Source: Serratia proteamaculans
Lineage (GTDB): Bacteria; Pseudomonadota; Gammaproteobacteria; Enterobacterales; Enterobacteriaceae
Direction: 5' to 3'
Assembly (NCBI RefSeq): GCF_008830365.1
Contig: NZ_WBKI01000005.1
Coordinates: 62,001-126,000, forward strand
Length of the DNA: 64,000 nucleotides
This document shows positions 38,135-48,251 of the stretch, in pieces (position 1 is the first letter of the stretch; each line of letters opens with the position of its first letter). The translations under genes were made by a program, and so were the position numbers. The notes under the pieces are model-generated. The model had not been told where the DNA came from. It did no database searches and was given only the letters and a program-made list of their open reading frames with translations.

Positions 38135-38196
38135 ATCAGACAATAATCTGCTAGTATGGTGGCATCCGAATCCCAGCCAGATGACCGATCGTCTCC

Positions 38197-38883
38197 ATGT
38201 CTGAATCCTACAGCCTCACCAATAGCCTTCCGGTTAATCAGCAAATCTACCGTTTCCTGCGTAAGGACATCGTCGACTGCACCATTCCCCCCGGCACGCT
38301 GTTGTCAGAGAAAGAGATTTCCACCCGCTTTAGCGTTTCACGCCAACCGGTGCGCGAAGCCTTTATCAAGCTGGCGGAGGCCGGACTGGTGCAGATCCTG
38401 CCGCAGCGCGGGACTTTCGTGATGAAGATTTCGGCCAAACGGGTAGCCGATGGGCGTTTTATCCGTCAGGCCGTAGAATGCGCTGTTGTACGTCGCGCGG
38501 CGGAACGCATCACACCGGAACAGTTGATGACGCTGGAGCATAATTTGCATCGTCAGGAGCTGGCCGCACAGAACAAGCAGACACGTGAGTTCCTGGCGCT
38601 GGACGATGAGTTCCACCAGTTGCTCACTCAGTTTGCCGAATGCCCACTGGCCTGGGAGACCATCGAAACCATCAAGGCCACCATGGACCGGGTGCGTTTT
38701 CTCAGCCTGAGCGAAGTCTCGCCACCGGAAAGCCTGCTCCAGCAGCATTACCGCATTTTTGCCGCGCTGAAGGCGCAGGATGCCGATGCCGCCGAGCGCG
38801 CCATCCATGAGCACCTGCAAGAAATGATCTACTCTATTACCCCCATCGCTTTGCAGAATACCGAGTGGTTCGACGCCGAATAG
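38197..38883 (+). CDS. rspR: RspR, GntR/FadR-family regulator
   Basis: The 228-residue protein has the length of E. coli RspR (YdfH). N-terminal winged helix: [51 protein letters not shown]. The C-terminal all-helical FCD domain (residues 85-220) has the metal and ligand aspartate/histidine pattern (LDDEFHQLL and a late histidine in LQQHYRIF). It probably represses the rsp cluster until its sugar acid is present. A hairpin separates it from ydfJ, so it has its own promoter. No strong ribosome site precedes its ATG. Confidence 0.9.
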   Translation: MSESYSLTNSLPVNQQIYRFLRKDIVDCTIPPGTLLSEKEISTRFSVSRQPVREAFIKLAEAGLVQILPQRGTFVMKISAKRVADGRFIRQAVECAVVRRAAERITPEQLMTLEHNLHRQELAAQNKQTREFLALDDEFHQLLTQFAECPLAWETIETIKATMDRVRFLSLSEVSPPESLLQQHYRIFAALKAQDADAAERAIHEHLQEMIYSITPIALQNTEWFDAE

Positions 38884-38901
38884 TCAAGCACTGACCTTCA
38901 A

Positions 38902-38917
38902 GGGGGCGATCGCCCCC
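38902..38917 (+). terminator. Hairpin after rspR
   Basis: GGGGGCGATCGCCCCC is a perfect palindrome starting 18 bases after the rspR stop. The T-content after it is low (CGCTATTT). It could close the rsp cluster before the fbaB promoter region. Confidence 0.45.
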
Positions 38918-39096
38918 CGCTATTTGGCTTCCCAAATGGCATTTCCTCTCAATCGCATCTATTGTTTCTCCTTGCTATCAGGATTTCATTACTATCGTTT
39001 TCACAGCTTCAATCACCGCTTTTTACTACGCCGGTGAATAAATATCCCCTATGGTTTTTATTGTCGGTGTATGAAGAAGCTAATCAGGAGACAATC

Positions 39097-40146
39097 ATGA
39101 CTGATATTGCGCAGTTGTTAGGAAAGGAAGCGGAAGACCTGTTGCAACACCGCTGTACTACCATCCCTGCTGAGAATCTGTACCTGCCGGGCGCCGACTT
39201 TGTCGACCGGATCATGATCGATAATAACCGTCCCAACACTGTTCTGCGTTCGATGCAAAACCTGCTCAACCACGGCCGCCTGGCCGGCACCGGTTACCTG
39301 TCGATTCTGCCGGTCGATCAGGGTATTGAGCACTCCGCCGGCGCGTCTTTCGCCGCCAACCCGCTGTACTTTGATCCGAAAAACATCGTCGAACTGGCCA
39401 TTGAGGCCGGCTGTAACTGCGTCGCCTCGACTTACGGCGTGCTGGCATCAGTATCGCGCCGCTATGCCCACAAAATTCCGTTCCTGGTCAAACTGAACCA
39501 TAACGAAACCCTGAGCTATCCGACCCAATACGACCAGACCCTGTATGCCAGCGTCGAGCAGGCCTTCAACATGGGTGCCGTCGCGGTCGGTGCCACCATT
39601 TACTTTGGTTCCGAACAGTCACGCCGCCAGATTGAAGAGATCTCGAGCGCCTTCGAGCGCGCCCACGAACTGGGTATGGTCACCGTGCTGTGGGCTTATC
39701 TGCGTAATCCGGCGTTTACCAAAGACGGCGTGGATTATCATTCCAGCGCCGATCTCACCGGCCAGGCCAACCATATTGCCGCCACCATCGGTGCCGATAT
39801 CGTTAAGCAGAAAATGGCGGAAAACAATGGCGGTTACCGCGCGGTGAAATTCGGTTATACCGACGACCGCGTCTACAGCAAGCTGACTACCGATCACCCG
39901 ATCGATCTGGTGCGTTACCAGTTGGCCAACTGCTATATGGGACGCGCCGGGTTGATTAACTCCGGCGGGGCCGCCGGTGAAAACGATCTGCAGGAATCGG
40001 TGCGCACCGCGGTCATCAACAAGCGCGCAGGTGGCATGGGACTGATTCTGGGGCGTAAAGCGTTCAAGAAATCGATGAAAGAAGGTGTCGCGCTGATCAA
40101 CGCGGTTCAGGACACCTATCTGGATAAGAAAGTCACCATCGCCTGA
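39097..40146 (+). CDS. fbaB: Class I fructose-bisphosphate aldolase FbaB
   Basis: The 349-residue DhnA-type aldolase starts [20 protein letters not shown] after AGGAG and is one residue shorter than the E. coli enzyme as recalled. It splits fructose-1,6-bisphosphate to dihydroxyacetone phosphate and glyceraldehyde-3-phosphate through a lysine Schiff base. Conserved blocks include [34 protein letters not shown] and [13 protein letters not shown]. In E. coli fbaB is expressed during gluconeogenic growth. It lies directly upstream of the sorbitol operon but has its own terminator, so any joint role in fructose-6-phosphate use is inferred. Confidence 0.95.
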   Translation: MTDIAQLLGKEAEDLLQHRCTTIPAENLYLPGADFVDRIMIDNNRPNTVLRSMQNLLNHGRLAGTGYLSILPVDQGIEHSAGASFAANPLYFDPKNIVELAIEAGCNCVASTYGVLASVSRRYAHKIPFLVKLNHNETLSYPTQYDQTLYASVEQAFNMGAVAVGATIYFGSEQSRRQIEEISSAFERAHELGMVTVLWAYLRNPAFTKDGVDYHSSADLTGQANHIAATIGADIVKQKMAENNGGYRAVKFGYTDDRVYSKLTTDHPIDLVRYQLANCYMGRAGLINSGGAAGENDLQESVRTAVINKRAGGMGLILGRKAFKKSMKEGVALINAVQDTYLDKKVTIA

Positions 40147-40175
40147 TCCCGTCACTCGCAAAATCTGTTACCTCC

Positions 40176-40198
40176 AGCCCGGTTCGCCGGGCTTTTTT
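40176..40198 (+). terminator. Rho-independent terminator of fbaB
   Basis: AGCCCGG (40176-40182) pairs with CCGGGCT (40187-40193) around the stable tetraloop TTCG, followed by six T. A textbook terminator 30 bases after the stop. Confidence 0.95.
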
Positions 40199-40302
40199 AT
40201 GCCCTTAATCTGCTGCCATCTTCCTCCTTGCCTAATGGCTACCGCGCTTTAATGTTATTTTTCTTTCATAATTAACTTTCACAATAAAATATTTATCTTT
40301 CA

Positions 40303-40961
<659 letters not shown>

Positions 40962-40976
40962 TCCGTGGAGTACAGC

Positions 40977-41957
40977 ATGAGTGCTTATATCCGTATTGAG
41001 AAAGGCGCCAGCGGCTGGGGTGGCCCGTTGCAGTTACCGATCGAGCCGGGAAAAAAAGTGGTGTACATCACTGCCGGTACCCGTCCGTCAATCGTCGATC
41101 GACTTAGTGAACTGACCGGCTGGCCGGCCGTCGACGGCTTTAAGGAGGGCGAACCGCCAGCCGATGAAATTGGCGTCATGGTGATCGACTGTGGCGGCAC
41201 CCTGCGCTGCGGCCTGTACCCTAAACGCCGTATTCCAACGGTCAATATCCACGCTACCGGCCAGTCCGGACCGCTGGCGAAATTTATCCTCGAGGATATT
41301 TACGTCTCCGGGGTACGCGATAGCAACATCAGCCGGGTGGAATCGGCAACGGAAACAGCACAAGCAGCCCCCGCCCCGCAACCCAAGGGACGGGATTACG
41401 ACACCAGTAAAAAGATCACCGAACAGAGCGACGGCCTGTTGGCGAAAGTCGGCATGGGCATGGGATCGGTAGTGGCAGTGTTCTTCCAGTCTGGCCGCGA
41501 CACCATCGACACGGTACTGAAAACCATTCTGCCGTTTATGGCGTTTGTCTCGGCGCTGATCGGCATCATCATGGCCTCCGGCCTGGGGGATTTCATCGCC
41601 CACGGCCTGACGCCATTGGCCAGCAGCCCGATTGGCCTGGTGACGCTGGCGCTGATTTGTTCTTTCCCACTGCTGTCGCCATTCCTCGGCCCTGGCGCGG
41701 TGATCGCCCAGGTGATTGGGGTGCTGGTCGGGGTGCAAATCGGTCTGGGTCATATCCCACCCCAACTGGCGCTGCCCGCCCTGTTCGCGATTAACGCGCA
41801 GGCCGCCTGTGACTTTATTCCGGTAGGTCTGTCATTGGCAGAAGCCAAGCAGGACACGGTGCGGGTCGGTGTCCCTTCGGTCTTGGTCGGGCGTTTCCTG
41901 ACCGGCGCACCTACGGTGCTGATCGCCTGGGCCGCCTCGGCTTTCATCTACCAATAA
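40977..41957 (+). CDS. srlE: SrlE, sorbitol PTS EIIBC component
   Basis: The 326-residue protein starts [20 protein letters not shown]. The N-terminal IIB domain (about 1-115) has the phosphorylated cysteine region [19 protein letters not shown]. An alanine/proline-rich linker (about 125-140) leads to a membrane domain (175-326) that completes the IIC channel. It passes phosphate from SrlB to sorbitol during uptake. Confidence 0.94.
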   Translation: MSAYIRIEKGASGWGGPLQLPIEPGKKVVYITAGTRPSIVDRLSELTGWPAVDGFKEGEPPADEIGVMVIDCGGTLRCGLYPKRRIPTVNIHATGQSGPLAKFILEDIYVSGVRDSNISRVESATETAQAAPAPQPKGRDYDTSKKITEQSDGLLAKVGMGMGSVVAVFFQSGRDTIDTVLKTILPFMAFVSALIGIIMASGLGDFIAHGLTPLASSPIGLVTLALICSFPLLSPFLGPGAVIAQVIGVLVGVQIGLGHIPPQLALPALFAINAQAACDFIPVGLSLAEAKQDTVRVGVPSVLVGRFLTGAPTVLIAWAASAFIYQ

Positions 41958-41983
41958 CTTTTACTTACTGCCAGGGGCTAGCT

Positions 41984-42346
41984 ATGAACACCATTTTCCA
42001 AACCACCATCACCCAAATTGGCGACAGTGCCCGCGATGCATTGCTGGACGACATGCTGATCACCTTCCGTGAGGGGGCACCGGCAGACATCGAAGAGTTT
42101 TGCTTCATCCACCGGCACGGCAATACCCTCGGCGAGCTGCAGACCGGCGGCTGGATGGAGCTGGCGGAGCAGCGTTATCCGATTACCGCCGTTGGCGAGG
42201 TCGCCAACCAAAATCTGCGTGAACTGGGCCACCTTACCGTGCGTTTTGACGGGGAAAATCAGGCCGAATTCCCCGGTTCTATCCACGTTGCCGGTACCAC
42301 GCCGGTTGATATCCCGTTAGGCAGTACGCTGAAATTTATCGCATAA
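41984..42346 (+). CDS. srlB: SrlB, sorbitol PTS EIIA component
   Basis: The 120-residue cytoplasmic protein starts MNTIFQTTITQIGDSARDAL. It carries the histidine motif EEFCFIHRHGNTLGELQTGG, whose histidine accepts phosphate from HPr, and PITAVGEVANQNLRELGHLT. E. coli SrlB has 123 residues. It lies ten bases ahead of srlD. Confidence 0.93.
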   Translation: MNTIFQTTITQIGDSARDALLDDMLITFREGAPADIEEFCFIHRHGNTLGELQTGGWMELAEQRYPITAVGEVANQNLRELGHLTVRFDGENQAEFPGSIHVAGTTPVDIPLGSTLKFIA

Positions 42347-42356
42347 GGAGTAGACC

Positions 42357-43136
42357 ATGTCTGAAGTAGCTGTAGTGATTGGCGGAGGCCAAACATTAGG
42401 TGCATTTTTGTGCCTGGGACTGGCGCAGGCGGGTTACCGCGTAGCGGTAGCCGATTTAAACGCGGATAACGCCCGACAGGTGGCGCAGCAGATTAACGAC
42501 CAATACGGCGCAGGCTGCGCACAGGGTTTCCAGGCCGATGCCACCAATGAGCAGAGCGTCATTGCCCTGGCGGCAGCGGTGGATAGCCAATTTGGCCAGG
42601 CCAATCTGCTGGTGTACAGCGCCGGTATCGCCAAGGCCGCGCCGATCACCGATTTTCCACTAGGGGATTTCGATCGCTCGCTGCAGGTCAATCTGGTGGG
42701 CTATTTCCTCTGCGCCCGCGAGTTTTCCCGCCTGATGATCCGCGACGGCGTTGCCGGGCGCATCATTCAGATCAACTCCAAATCCGGCAAGGTCGGAAGT
42801 AAGCACAATTCGGGTTACAGCGCCGCCAAGTTCGGCGGTGTCGGGCTGACCCAGTCACTGGCGCTCGATCTGGCGGAATACGGCATTACCGTGCATTCGC
42901 TGATGCTTGGTAACCTGCTGAAGTCGCCCATGTTCCAGTCACTGCTGCCGCAGTACGCGCAAAAACTGGGGATTGCGCCGGATGAAGTTGAAAAATATTA
43001 CACCGACAAGGTGCCGCTGAAACGCGGTTGTGATTACCAGGACGTGCTGAATACCCTGCTGTTTTACGCCAGCGATAAAGCGTCTTATTGCACGGGCCAG
43101 TCGATTAACATCACCGGCGGTCAGGTAATGTTCTGA
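42357..43136 (+). CDS. srlD: SrlD, sorbitol-6-phosphate 2-dehydrogenase
   Basis: The 259-residue short-chain dehydrogenase oxidises sorbitol-6-phosphate to fructose-6-phosphate with NAD. Seen: the dinucleotide loop VVIGGGQTLGAFLCLGLAQ, LVYSAGIAKAAP, catalytic serine in IIQINSKSGKVGSKHNSG, and the Y-x3-K pair in YSAAKFGGVGL. The start follows AAGGAG. A REP-like hairpin and the activator gene srlM follow. Confidence 0.95.
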   Translation: MSEVAVVIGGGQTLGAFLCLGLAQAGYRVAVADLNADNARQVAQQINDQYGAGCAQGFQADATNEQSVIALAAAVDSQFGQANLLVYSAGIAKAAPITDFPLGDFDRSLQVNLVGYFLCAREFSRLMIRDGVAGRIIQINSKSGKVGSKHNSGYSAAKFGGVGLTQSLALDLAEYGITVHSLMLGNLLKSPMFQSLLPQYAQKLGIAPDEVEKYYTDKVPLKRGCDYQDVLNTLLFYASDKASYCTGQSINITGGQVMF

Positions 43137-43149
43137 TTGGGTTACGCCT

Positions 43150-43169
43150 CCCTCTCCGTCTGGAGAGGG
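43150..43169. repeat. REP-like hairpin inside the srl operon
   Basis: CCCTCTCC (43150-43157) pairs perfectly with GGAGAGGG (43162-43169) around GTCT. It lies between srlD and srlM. Nearly the same hairpin recurs after gutQ at 45395-45416. As in the maltose operon of E. coli, such elements can stabilise the upstream mRNA and lower expression of the downstream regulators. Confidence 0.65.
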
Positions 43170-43188
43170 AAAATAAACAGGAAACACT

Positions 43189-43545
43189 ATGACCCAGGCA
43201 TTGATCATCTTCGCCGTACTGGCCTGGCTGCTGCAAATCGCGCTCGGTTGGTGGCAGCTCCAGCGTTTCAACCGTGCCTTCGACGGCCTGTGCCAACTGG
43301 GCCGCGTCGGTGTCGGACGTTCTGGCGGGCGCTTTCGGCCACGAGTGGTGCTGGCTTTGGCCTTCGATACCGAACAACGGGTCTGCGGCAGCATGTTGAT
43401 GCGCGGCCTGACCATTTTTGCCCAGCCTCGGTCGATCGCCCGGCTGCATGGCCTGCACCAGCGGGATCTGCGCCCGGATGTGATCTTCCCCGAGGATCAC
43501 GCATGTCAGACTGCACTATCGTTAGCGATTGCCCCTAAATCATGA
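43189..43545 (+). CDS. srlM: SrlM (GutM), sorbitol operon activator
   Basis: The 118-residue protein starts MTQALIIFAVLAWLLQIALG, with a hydrophobic N-terminal helix. The remainder is basic (LCQLGRVGVGRSGGRFRPRVV). E. coli GutM activates the srl operon while SrlR represses it; the mechanism is not well understood, and the N-terminal helix suggests membrane attachment. Length matches E. coli (119). Confidence 0.9.
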   Translation: MTQALIIFAVLAWLLQIALGWWQLQRFNRAFDGLCQLGRVGVGRSGGRFRPRVVLALAFDTEQRVCGSMLMRGLTIFAQPRSIARLHGLHQRDLRPDVIFPEDHACQTALSLAIAPKS

Positions 43546-43628
43546 TATTTTCACATTAAAAGACATTACCTTTCATATTGAATTATTCATTAAAGGGAAA
43601 TGCTCAACTCTTGTGAACAGGACGGGCT

Positions 43629-44402
43629 ATGAAACCAAAGCAGCGACAGGCCGCTATCCTTGAATATCTGCAGCGACATGGCAAAACGGCAGTGGATGCC
43701 CTGGCGGCACATTTCGCCACCACCGGCACTACCATTCGTAAAGATCTCACCCTGCTGGAAGACGAAGGCGAGGTGATCCGCACCTACGGCGGCGTGGTGC
43801 TCAGCCGCGACGATGGCGACCAGCCCATCGACCGCAAAACCCACATCAATACCGAAAAGAAACGCCAAATCGCCTACGCCGCCATTAAGCTGATCAACGA
43901 CGGCGACTCGCTGATTTTCGATGCCGGAAGCACGGTGCTGCAAATGGTGCCGCATCTGGCGCAGTTCAATAACATCACGGTGATGACCAACAGCCTACAC
44001 ATCGTTAATGCGCTGGTGGAGCTGGATAACGACCAGACCATCCTGATGCCCGGCGGCACTTACCGCAAAAAATCGGCGTCCTTCCACGGCAGCCTGGCCG
44101 AATCAGCTTTCCAGCAATTCAGCTTCGACAAGCTGTTTATCGGTGCGGACGGCGTGGATCTTAACGCCGGTGTCACCACCTTTAACGAAGTGCATAACGT
44201 CAGCAAGGCGATGTGCGAAGCCGCCAGCCGTATTATCCTGCTGGTGGATTCGTCAAAATTTGGCCGCAAAAGCCCGAACGTGGTCTGCGACCTGAGCGCC
44301 GTAGACACGCTGATCACCGATAAAAACATCAACCCGGATTACCTCGCCGCGCTACAAGCGAAAGGGATCAATATCATTCTGGTAGGAGATTTTGATGAGT
44401 AA
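43629..44402 (+). CDS. srlR: SrlR (GutR), DeoR-family repressor
   Basis: The 257-residue protein starts [20 protein letters not shown]. The DeoR helix-turn-helix spans about residues 5-58 ([37 protein letters not shown]). The sugar-phosphate sensor domain holds [20 protein letters not shown] and [20 protein letters not shown]. It represses the srl genes until sorbitol phosphate accumulates. Its last eight bases overlap gutQ, coupling the two. Confidence 0.94.
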   Translation: MKPKQRQAAILEYLQRHGKTAVDALAAHFATTGTTIRKDLTLLEDEGEVIRTYGGVVLSRDDGDQPIDRKTHINTEKKRQIAYAAIKLINDGDSLIFDAGSTVLQMVPHLAQFNNITVMTNSLHIVNALVELDNDQTILMPGGTYRKKSASFHGSLAESAFQQFSFDKLFIGADGVDLNAGVTTFNEVHNVSKAMCEAASRIILLVDSSKFGRKSPNVVCDLSAVDTLITDKNINPDYLAALQAKGINIILVGDFDE

Positions 44403-45366
44403 CGCCGCTGCCCTGCTGGCCTTTGCCCGCGAAACGCTGGAAATTGAGTTGACCGAAGCACAACGCCTGCTGGCACGACTGGACGACAACTTCGTCTGCG
44501 CCTGCGAACTGCTGCTGAACTGTCGCGGCAAGGCGGTGATTTCCGGCATCGGTAAATCCGGTCATATTGGTAAAAAAATTGCCGCCTCGCTGGCCAGTAC
44601 CGGCACCCCGTCTTTCTTCGTCCACCCGGCGGAGGCACTGCACGGCGATCTCGGTATGATCGGTGCCGACGACGTGGTGGTGTTTATCTCCTACTCCGGC
44701 CGCGCCAAAGAACTGGATCTGATCCTGCCGCTACTGGCGGAGAATAATATCCCGGTGATCGCTATTACCGGTGGCAAAGAGTCACCACTGGCACAGGCAG
44801 CGGCCTGCATGCTGGACATCAGCGTTGAGCGTGAGGCTTGCCCGATGGGGCTGGCACCGACCTCCAGTGCGGTCAATACGCTGATGATGGGCGACGCACT
44901 GGCAATGGCGCTGATGCGCCAACGCGGTTTCAACGCCGAAGACTTTGCCCGCTCGCATCCGGGCGGCAGCCTGGGCGCACGCCTGCTGAACCGGGTACAT
45001 CACCTGATGCGCACCGGCGATCGCCTGCCGCAGGTCAGTGAAAATGCCAACGTGATGGAAGCGATGCTCGAACTGAGTCGCACCGGGCTGGGGTTAGTGC
45101 CGGTGTGTGACGCACAGCAGAAAGTAGTGGGGGTGTTTACCGACGGCGACCTGCGTCGCTGGCTGGTGAAAGGCAATAGCCTGCAGGATGCATTAAGCCC
45201 GGCGATCACCCGGCCCGGCTACCGTTTGCCGGAACAATGGCGCGCCGGAGAAGCACTGGAAGCATTGCACGAACAGCACATTAGCGCCGCGCCGGTGGTC
45301 AACCTGGATGGCGTACTGGTGGGCGCGATCAACCTGCACGACCTGCATCAGGCCGGTATCGGCTGA
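44395..45366 (+). CDS. gutQ: GutQ, D-arabinose-5-phosphate isomerase
   Basis: The 323-residue protein starts [20 protein letters not shown] at ATG 44395; an in-frame TTG one codon earlier is unnecessary. The SIS sugar-isomerase domain (about 40-180) includes [32 protein letters not shown] and [20 protein letters not shown]. Two CBS domains follow (210-320). It interconverts ribulose-5-phosphate and arabinose-5-phosphate, the Kdo precursor, redundantly with KdsD in E. coli. Confidence 0.95.
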   Translation: MSNAAALLAFARETLEIELTEAQRLLARLDDNFVCACELLLNCRGKAVISGIGKSGHIGKKIAASLASTGTPSFFVHPAEALHGDLGMIGADDVVVFISYSGRAKELDLILPLLAENNIPVIAITGGKESPLAQAAACMLDISVEREACPMGLAPTSSAVNTLMMGDALAMALMRQRGFNAEDFARSHPGGSLGARLLNRVHHLMRTGDRLPQVSENANVMEAMLELSRTGLGLVPVCDAQQKVVGVFTDGDLRRWLVKGNSLQDALSPAITRPGYRLPEQWRAGEALEALHEQHISAAPVVNLDGVLVGAINLHDLHQAGIG

Positions 45367-45394
45367 CCGCATTAACTAATGCTTGCCCGTTTGT

Positions 45395-45416
45395 ACCCTC
45401 TCCTTTGGGAGAGGGT
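45395..45416. repeat. REP-like hairpin after gutQ
   Basis: ACCCTCTCC (45395-45403) pairs with GGAGAGGGT (45408-45416) around TTTG, followed by TAGGGTGAGGGG. The same stem occurs at 43150. The extended form is a repeat I have seen often at operon ends in gamma-proteobacteria. Confidence 0.65.
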
Positions 45417-45451
45417 TAGGGTGAGGGGATTCGTACGACGCTAAAGCCCAC

Positions 45452-45910
45452 TTATTTCCAGTCCGGATTATTCTCAAACTGTTGTTTCAGCAGCGCCTTC
45501 ATGTCCTCATCCGGCTTGCCCAGCCATTGGTATTTGGCGTATTTCTTCGGGTGATCAACCGCTTCCGGTTTGTTCGCCACTTCAACGCGCACCGCCCAGG
45601 CCTGCGACTTGTCTTCTTTAAACGCCACCATCATAAAGTTGTTGGCACAGTCGTGGGGCTTGCACACATTGCCCACCAAATAATCCTGGCCCTTCCAGCT
45701 CAGGCTTTGCGCCGGGGTTGAAGTCCCTACCCCTTTGCGTGCCCAGCCCGGCAAACGGGCCTGCCCCTTCACCATGTTCTGCCAACTGGTCTGATAGCCC
45801 GGCTGCTGGATCACGTCCGAAGTGGTGACAATCTGTTGGGCGAGGCTGCCCACGCTGAAGCTGAGTAACGCGCCGAAGATGGCGCCGCGAAGTGCGTTTT
45901 GTCCTGTCAT
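45452..45910 (-). CDS. ivy: Ivy-family lysozyme inhibitor
   Basis: The 152-residue periplasmic protein starts MTGQNALRGAIFGALLSFSV after GGGAGAAGG; a longer frame to 45949 lacks a signal. A signal peptide ends near residue 25 (GSLAQQ). The family loop that plugs the lysozyme active site is present as CKPHDC, with the pattern DYLVGNVCKPHDCANNFM and a C-terminal NPDWK. Ivy inhibits C-type lysozymes and helps control autolysis. It lies downstream of thiD on the same strand but with an 86-base gap, so it is probably independent. Confidence 0.92.
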   Translation of the reverse strand: MTGQNALRGAIFGALLSFSVGSLAQQIVTTSDVIQQPGYQTSWQNMVKGQARLPGWARKGVGTSTPAQSLSWKGQDYLVGNVCKPHDCANNFMMVAFKEDKSQAWAVRVEVANKPEAVDHPKKYAKYQWLGKPDEDMKALLKQQFENNPDWK

Positions 45911-45996
45911 GCCCTTCTCCCTTGATTGAATTCGATCGCACCCGGCCAAAACCGGGCCTGAATCTAGTCAGACCACAGCACGGCTAAAAAGTTGAC

Positions 45997-46797
45997 TCAC
46001 CACCAGGCGTGAAAATGGTGCACCGGCCCAATGCCGTGCCCCACTTCCAGCGTATCGGCCTGCTGCAAGGCTTTTTGCAGATAATCCTTGGCGACAGCGA
46101 CCGTACTTGCCCAGTCGTCGTGGCGCGGACGCAGCGCGGCCAATGCAGCAGACAGCGTGCAGCCGGTGCCGTGCGTATGGCGGGTCGCTACGCGGGGTGC
46201 AGTAAAGCGTTGCTCCTGCCCCACACTGAACAGCCAGTCCGGGCTTTCACTTTCGCTGAGATGGCCGCCCTTCATCAGTACCGCCTGGCAGCCCATCGCC
46301 AACAGTGCCCGCCCCTGTTCACGCATCTGGCTTTCGTTTTCCGCCGGGGCACATTCCAGCAGGGCCGCCGCTTCCGGCAGGTTCGGCGTGATGATCGACA
46401 CCAGCGGCAACAGTTCGCGGCGAATCGACTCCACCGCCTCCGGTGCCAGCAAAGGATCACCGCTTTTCGCCAGCATCACCGTATCCAGCACCACAAACGA
46501 CGGCTGATAGTGACGTAAACGCTCCGCCACCGCCTGCACAATGTCGACGTTGGCCAGCATGCCAATCTTGGTGCTGTCGATACGCAGATCGCTGAACACG
46601 GAATCAAGTTGAGCGGCGACAAAAGCCGGCTCGATGTTATACACCGACTGCACGCCGCGGGTGTTTTGTGCCACCAGCGCGGTGATCACGGAGGCGCCAT
46701 AGGCCCCTAGCGCAGAGAAAGCTTTCAGGTCGGCCTGGATACCGGCCCCCCCGCTCGGATCGGTCCCGGCGATGGTCAACGCGTTAATCCGTTTCAT
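45997..46797 (-). CDS. thiD: ThiD, HMP / HMP-phosphate kinase
   Basis: The 266-residue ribokinase-family enzyme phosphorylates hydroxymethylpyrimidine twice for thiamine synthesis. Motifs: [20 protein letters not shown] at the N-terminus, the anion-hole sequence [16 protein letters not shown] near the C-terminus, and [12 protein letters not shown]. Its start overlaps the thiM stop by four bases, so the two are translationally coupled and both respond to the riboswitch upstream of thiM. Confidence 0.96.
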   Translation of the reverse strand: MKRINALTIAGTDPSGGAGIQADLKAFSALGAYGASVITALVAQNTRGVQSVYNIEPAFVAAQLDSVFSDLRIDSTKIGMLANVDIVQAVAERLRHYQPSFVVLDTVMLAKSGDPLLAPEAVESIRRELLPLVSIITPNLPEAAALLECAPAENESQMREQGRALLAMGCQAVLMKGGHLSESESPDWLFSVGQEQRFTAPRVATRHTHGTGCTLSAALAALRPRHDDWASTVAVAKDYLQKALQQADTLEVGHGIGPVHHFHAWW

Positions 46798-47588
46798 TGC
46801 AGATCCTCCGGACGCAGTTGGTAAAGAGCATCGAGAAATGCCGGGGTGAAACTGCCCGGCCCAGCCGCGCCACGCGTCGCCCGCTCACCGCAAAGTGACA
46901 TCACCCGACAGGCGGTGGCTACGTTGTCCAGCCGATCGCCCGGCAGGCTGCAGAATGCCGCCACCACGGCCGAAAGCGCACAACCGGTGCCCACCACTCG
47001 CGTCATCAGCACGTCCCCTCCGGCGACCGCCCAGTCACGCTGGCCGTCGGTGATGTAATCCACCACGCCGGTCACTGCCACTATCGCCCCGCTGAGCCGC
47101 GCCAGTTCGCGCGCCGCCGGTAACGCCGCCAGTGAATCGTCAGCGCTGTCGACGCCGCGCCCACTCGCCTGCAGGCCACTCAGCGCCATAATTTCAGAAG
47201 CATTACCGCGGATTGCCGCCGGCTTTTCGCCCAGCAAACGTTGGGCAAAGGCGGTGCGATACGCCAGCCCACCGACGGCGACCGGATCCAGCGTCCAGGG
47301 AGTGCCTGCCGCATTGGCGGCCTCTACCGCTGCCAGCATGGATTCGGCCCGCGAGGCATTGAGGGTGCCAATATTGACCAGCAAAGCATCTGCCAGCCGG
47401 CTGAACTGCGCCGCTTCGGTTGGTTCCACCACCATCGCAGGGGAAGCGCCGAGCGCCAGCAACACGTTAGCCGTCAGTTCCTGCACCACTTCGTTGGTCA
47501 GGCAATGAATCAAGGGGGATTGGCGTTTAAATTGGATCAAACAAGCCGCGGCGTGAGCGCCGGGTAAAGCATCAGGTCGAGCGAACAT
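46794..47588 (-). CDS. thiM: ThiM, hydroxyethylthiazole kinase
   Basis: The 264-residue kinase salvages hydroxyethylthiazole for thiamine. Seen: [20 protein letters not shown] near the start, [43 protein letters not shown] and the catalytic [22 protein letters not shown] precedes the ATG at 47588 and lies just downstream of the TPP riboswitch, which is expected to hide it when thiamine pyrophosphate is abundant. Confidence 0.96.
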   Translation of the reverse strand: MFARPDALPGAHAAACLIQFKRQSPLIHCLTNEVVQELTANVLLALGASPAMVVEPTEAAQFSRLADALLVNIGTLNASRAESMLAAVEAANAAGTPWTLDPVAVGGLAYRTAFAQRLLGEKPAAIRGNASEIMALSGLQASGRGVDSADDSLAALPAARELARLSGAIVAVTGVVDYITDGQRDWAVAGGDVLMTRVVGTGCALSAVVAAFCSLPGDRLDNVATACRVMSLCGERATRGAAGPGSFTPAFLDALYQLRPEDLQ

Positions 47589-47637
47589 ATTCCTCCCAAC
47601 CGGCGTTCAAGAAGGCGGGTACCGGTGGGGGCACCGA

Positions 47638-47710
47638 GACTTCCCTACGCTGGCATAATCCAGATCAGGTAATACGGGTAAAATCTCAGCCCCTAGAGGC
47701 ACCCCGAGTC
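47638..47710 (-). promoter_or_regulatory. TPP riboswitch (THI element)
   Basis: On the minus strand the conserved THI-box blocks appear in order: ACTCGGGGTGCC, GGCTGAGA, ACCTGATCTGGATTATGCCA and GCGTAGGGAAGT. The ends GACT and AGTC form P1. It lies 50 bases upstream of thiM. As in E. coli thiM, binding of thiamine pyrophosphate should block translation initiation and may promote termination. Confidence 0.97.
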
Positions 47711-47784
47711 AAGACGGCCATTATTGGGGTTGCCGCCGGTGAGGTCAATCGCGCTATAGTGTCAAAAAATAAAAAGGAGCCACC

Positions 47785-48210
47785 ATGCAAATAAGAAAAT
47801 ACCAGGAGGCCGACCGTCCGTTCCTGCGCACCCTGTATCTGGCATCACGCAAAGCGGCGTTCCCCTGGCGTGATACCACAGATTACCGACTGGAAGATTT
47901 CGATCGCTCGACGCTGGGCGAGGATATTTGGGTGGCGGAAGAAAACGGCAAGCGACTGGGGTTCGTCTCGATTTATCGTCAGGATAACTTTATTCACAAT
48001 CTGTATATCGACCCTCAGCTGCCGCCCCTGGGCGTCGGTAGCGCCCTGCTGCAGGCGGCGGAGCAAACCTTCACTGCCACCGGCTCGCTGAAATGCCTGG
48101 TCAAGAATGAGAAGGCGCTGGCCTTTTACCACAAACACGGGTGGCGGACGATCGCCACCGGCAATGACGGCGCGGAAGACTATTACCTGATGCACTCGCC
48201 GACCAAGTAA
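47785..48210 (+). CDS. GNAT-family acetyltransferase
   Basis: The 141-residue protein starts MQIRKYQEADRPFLRTLYLA after AAGGAG. The single acetyltransferase domain shows the acetyl-CoA loop LYIDPQLPPLGVGSALLQAA and the late ALAFYHKHGWRTI. The substrate is unknown. It is divergent from the thiMD leader and convergent with yihN. Confidence 0.85.
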   Translation: MQIRKYQEADRPFLRTLYLASRKAAFPWRDTTDYRLEDFDRSTLGEDIWVAEENGKRLGFVSIYRQDNFIHNLYIDPQLPPLGVGSALLQAAEQTFTATGSLKCLVKNEKALAFYHKHGWRTIATGNDGAEDYYLMHSPTK

Positions 48211-48235
48211 GGGCACGGCATGCTGTACCGTGCCC
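48211..48235. terminator. Stem-loop between acetyltransferase and yihN
   Basis: GGGCACGG (48211-48218) pairs with CCGTGCCC (48228-48235), starting directly after the acetyltransferase stop and 16 bases from the yihN stop. It lacks a T-run. It probably marks the 3' ends of both convergent transcripts. Confidence 0.55.
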
Positions 48236-48251
48236 ATCCATAGTCCCCAAA

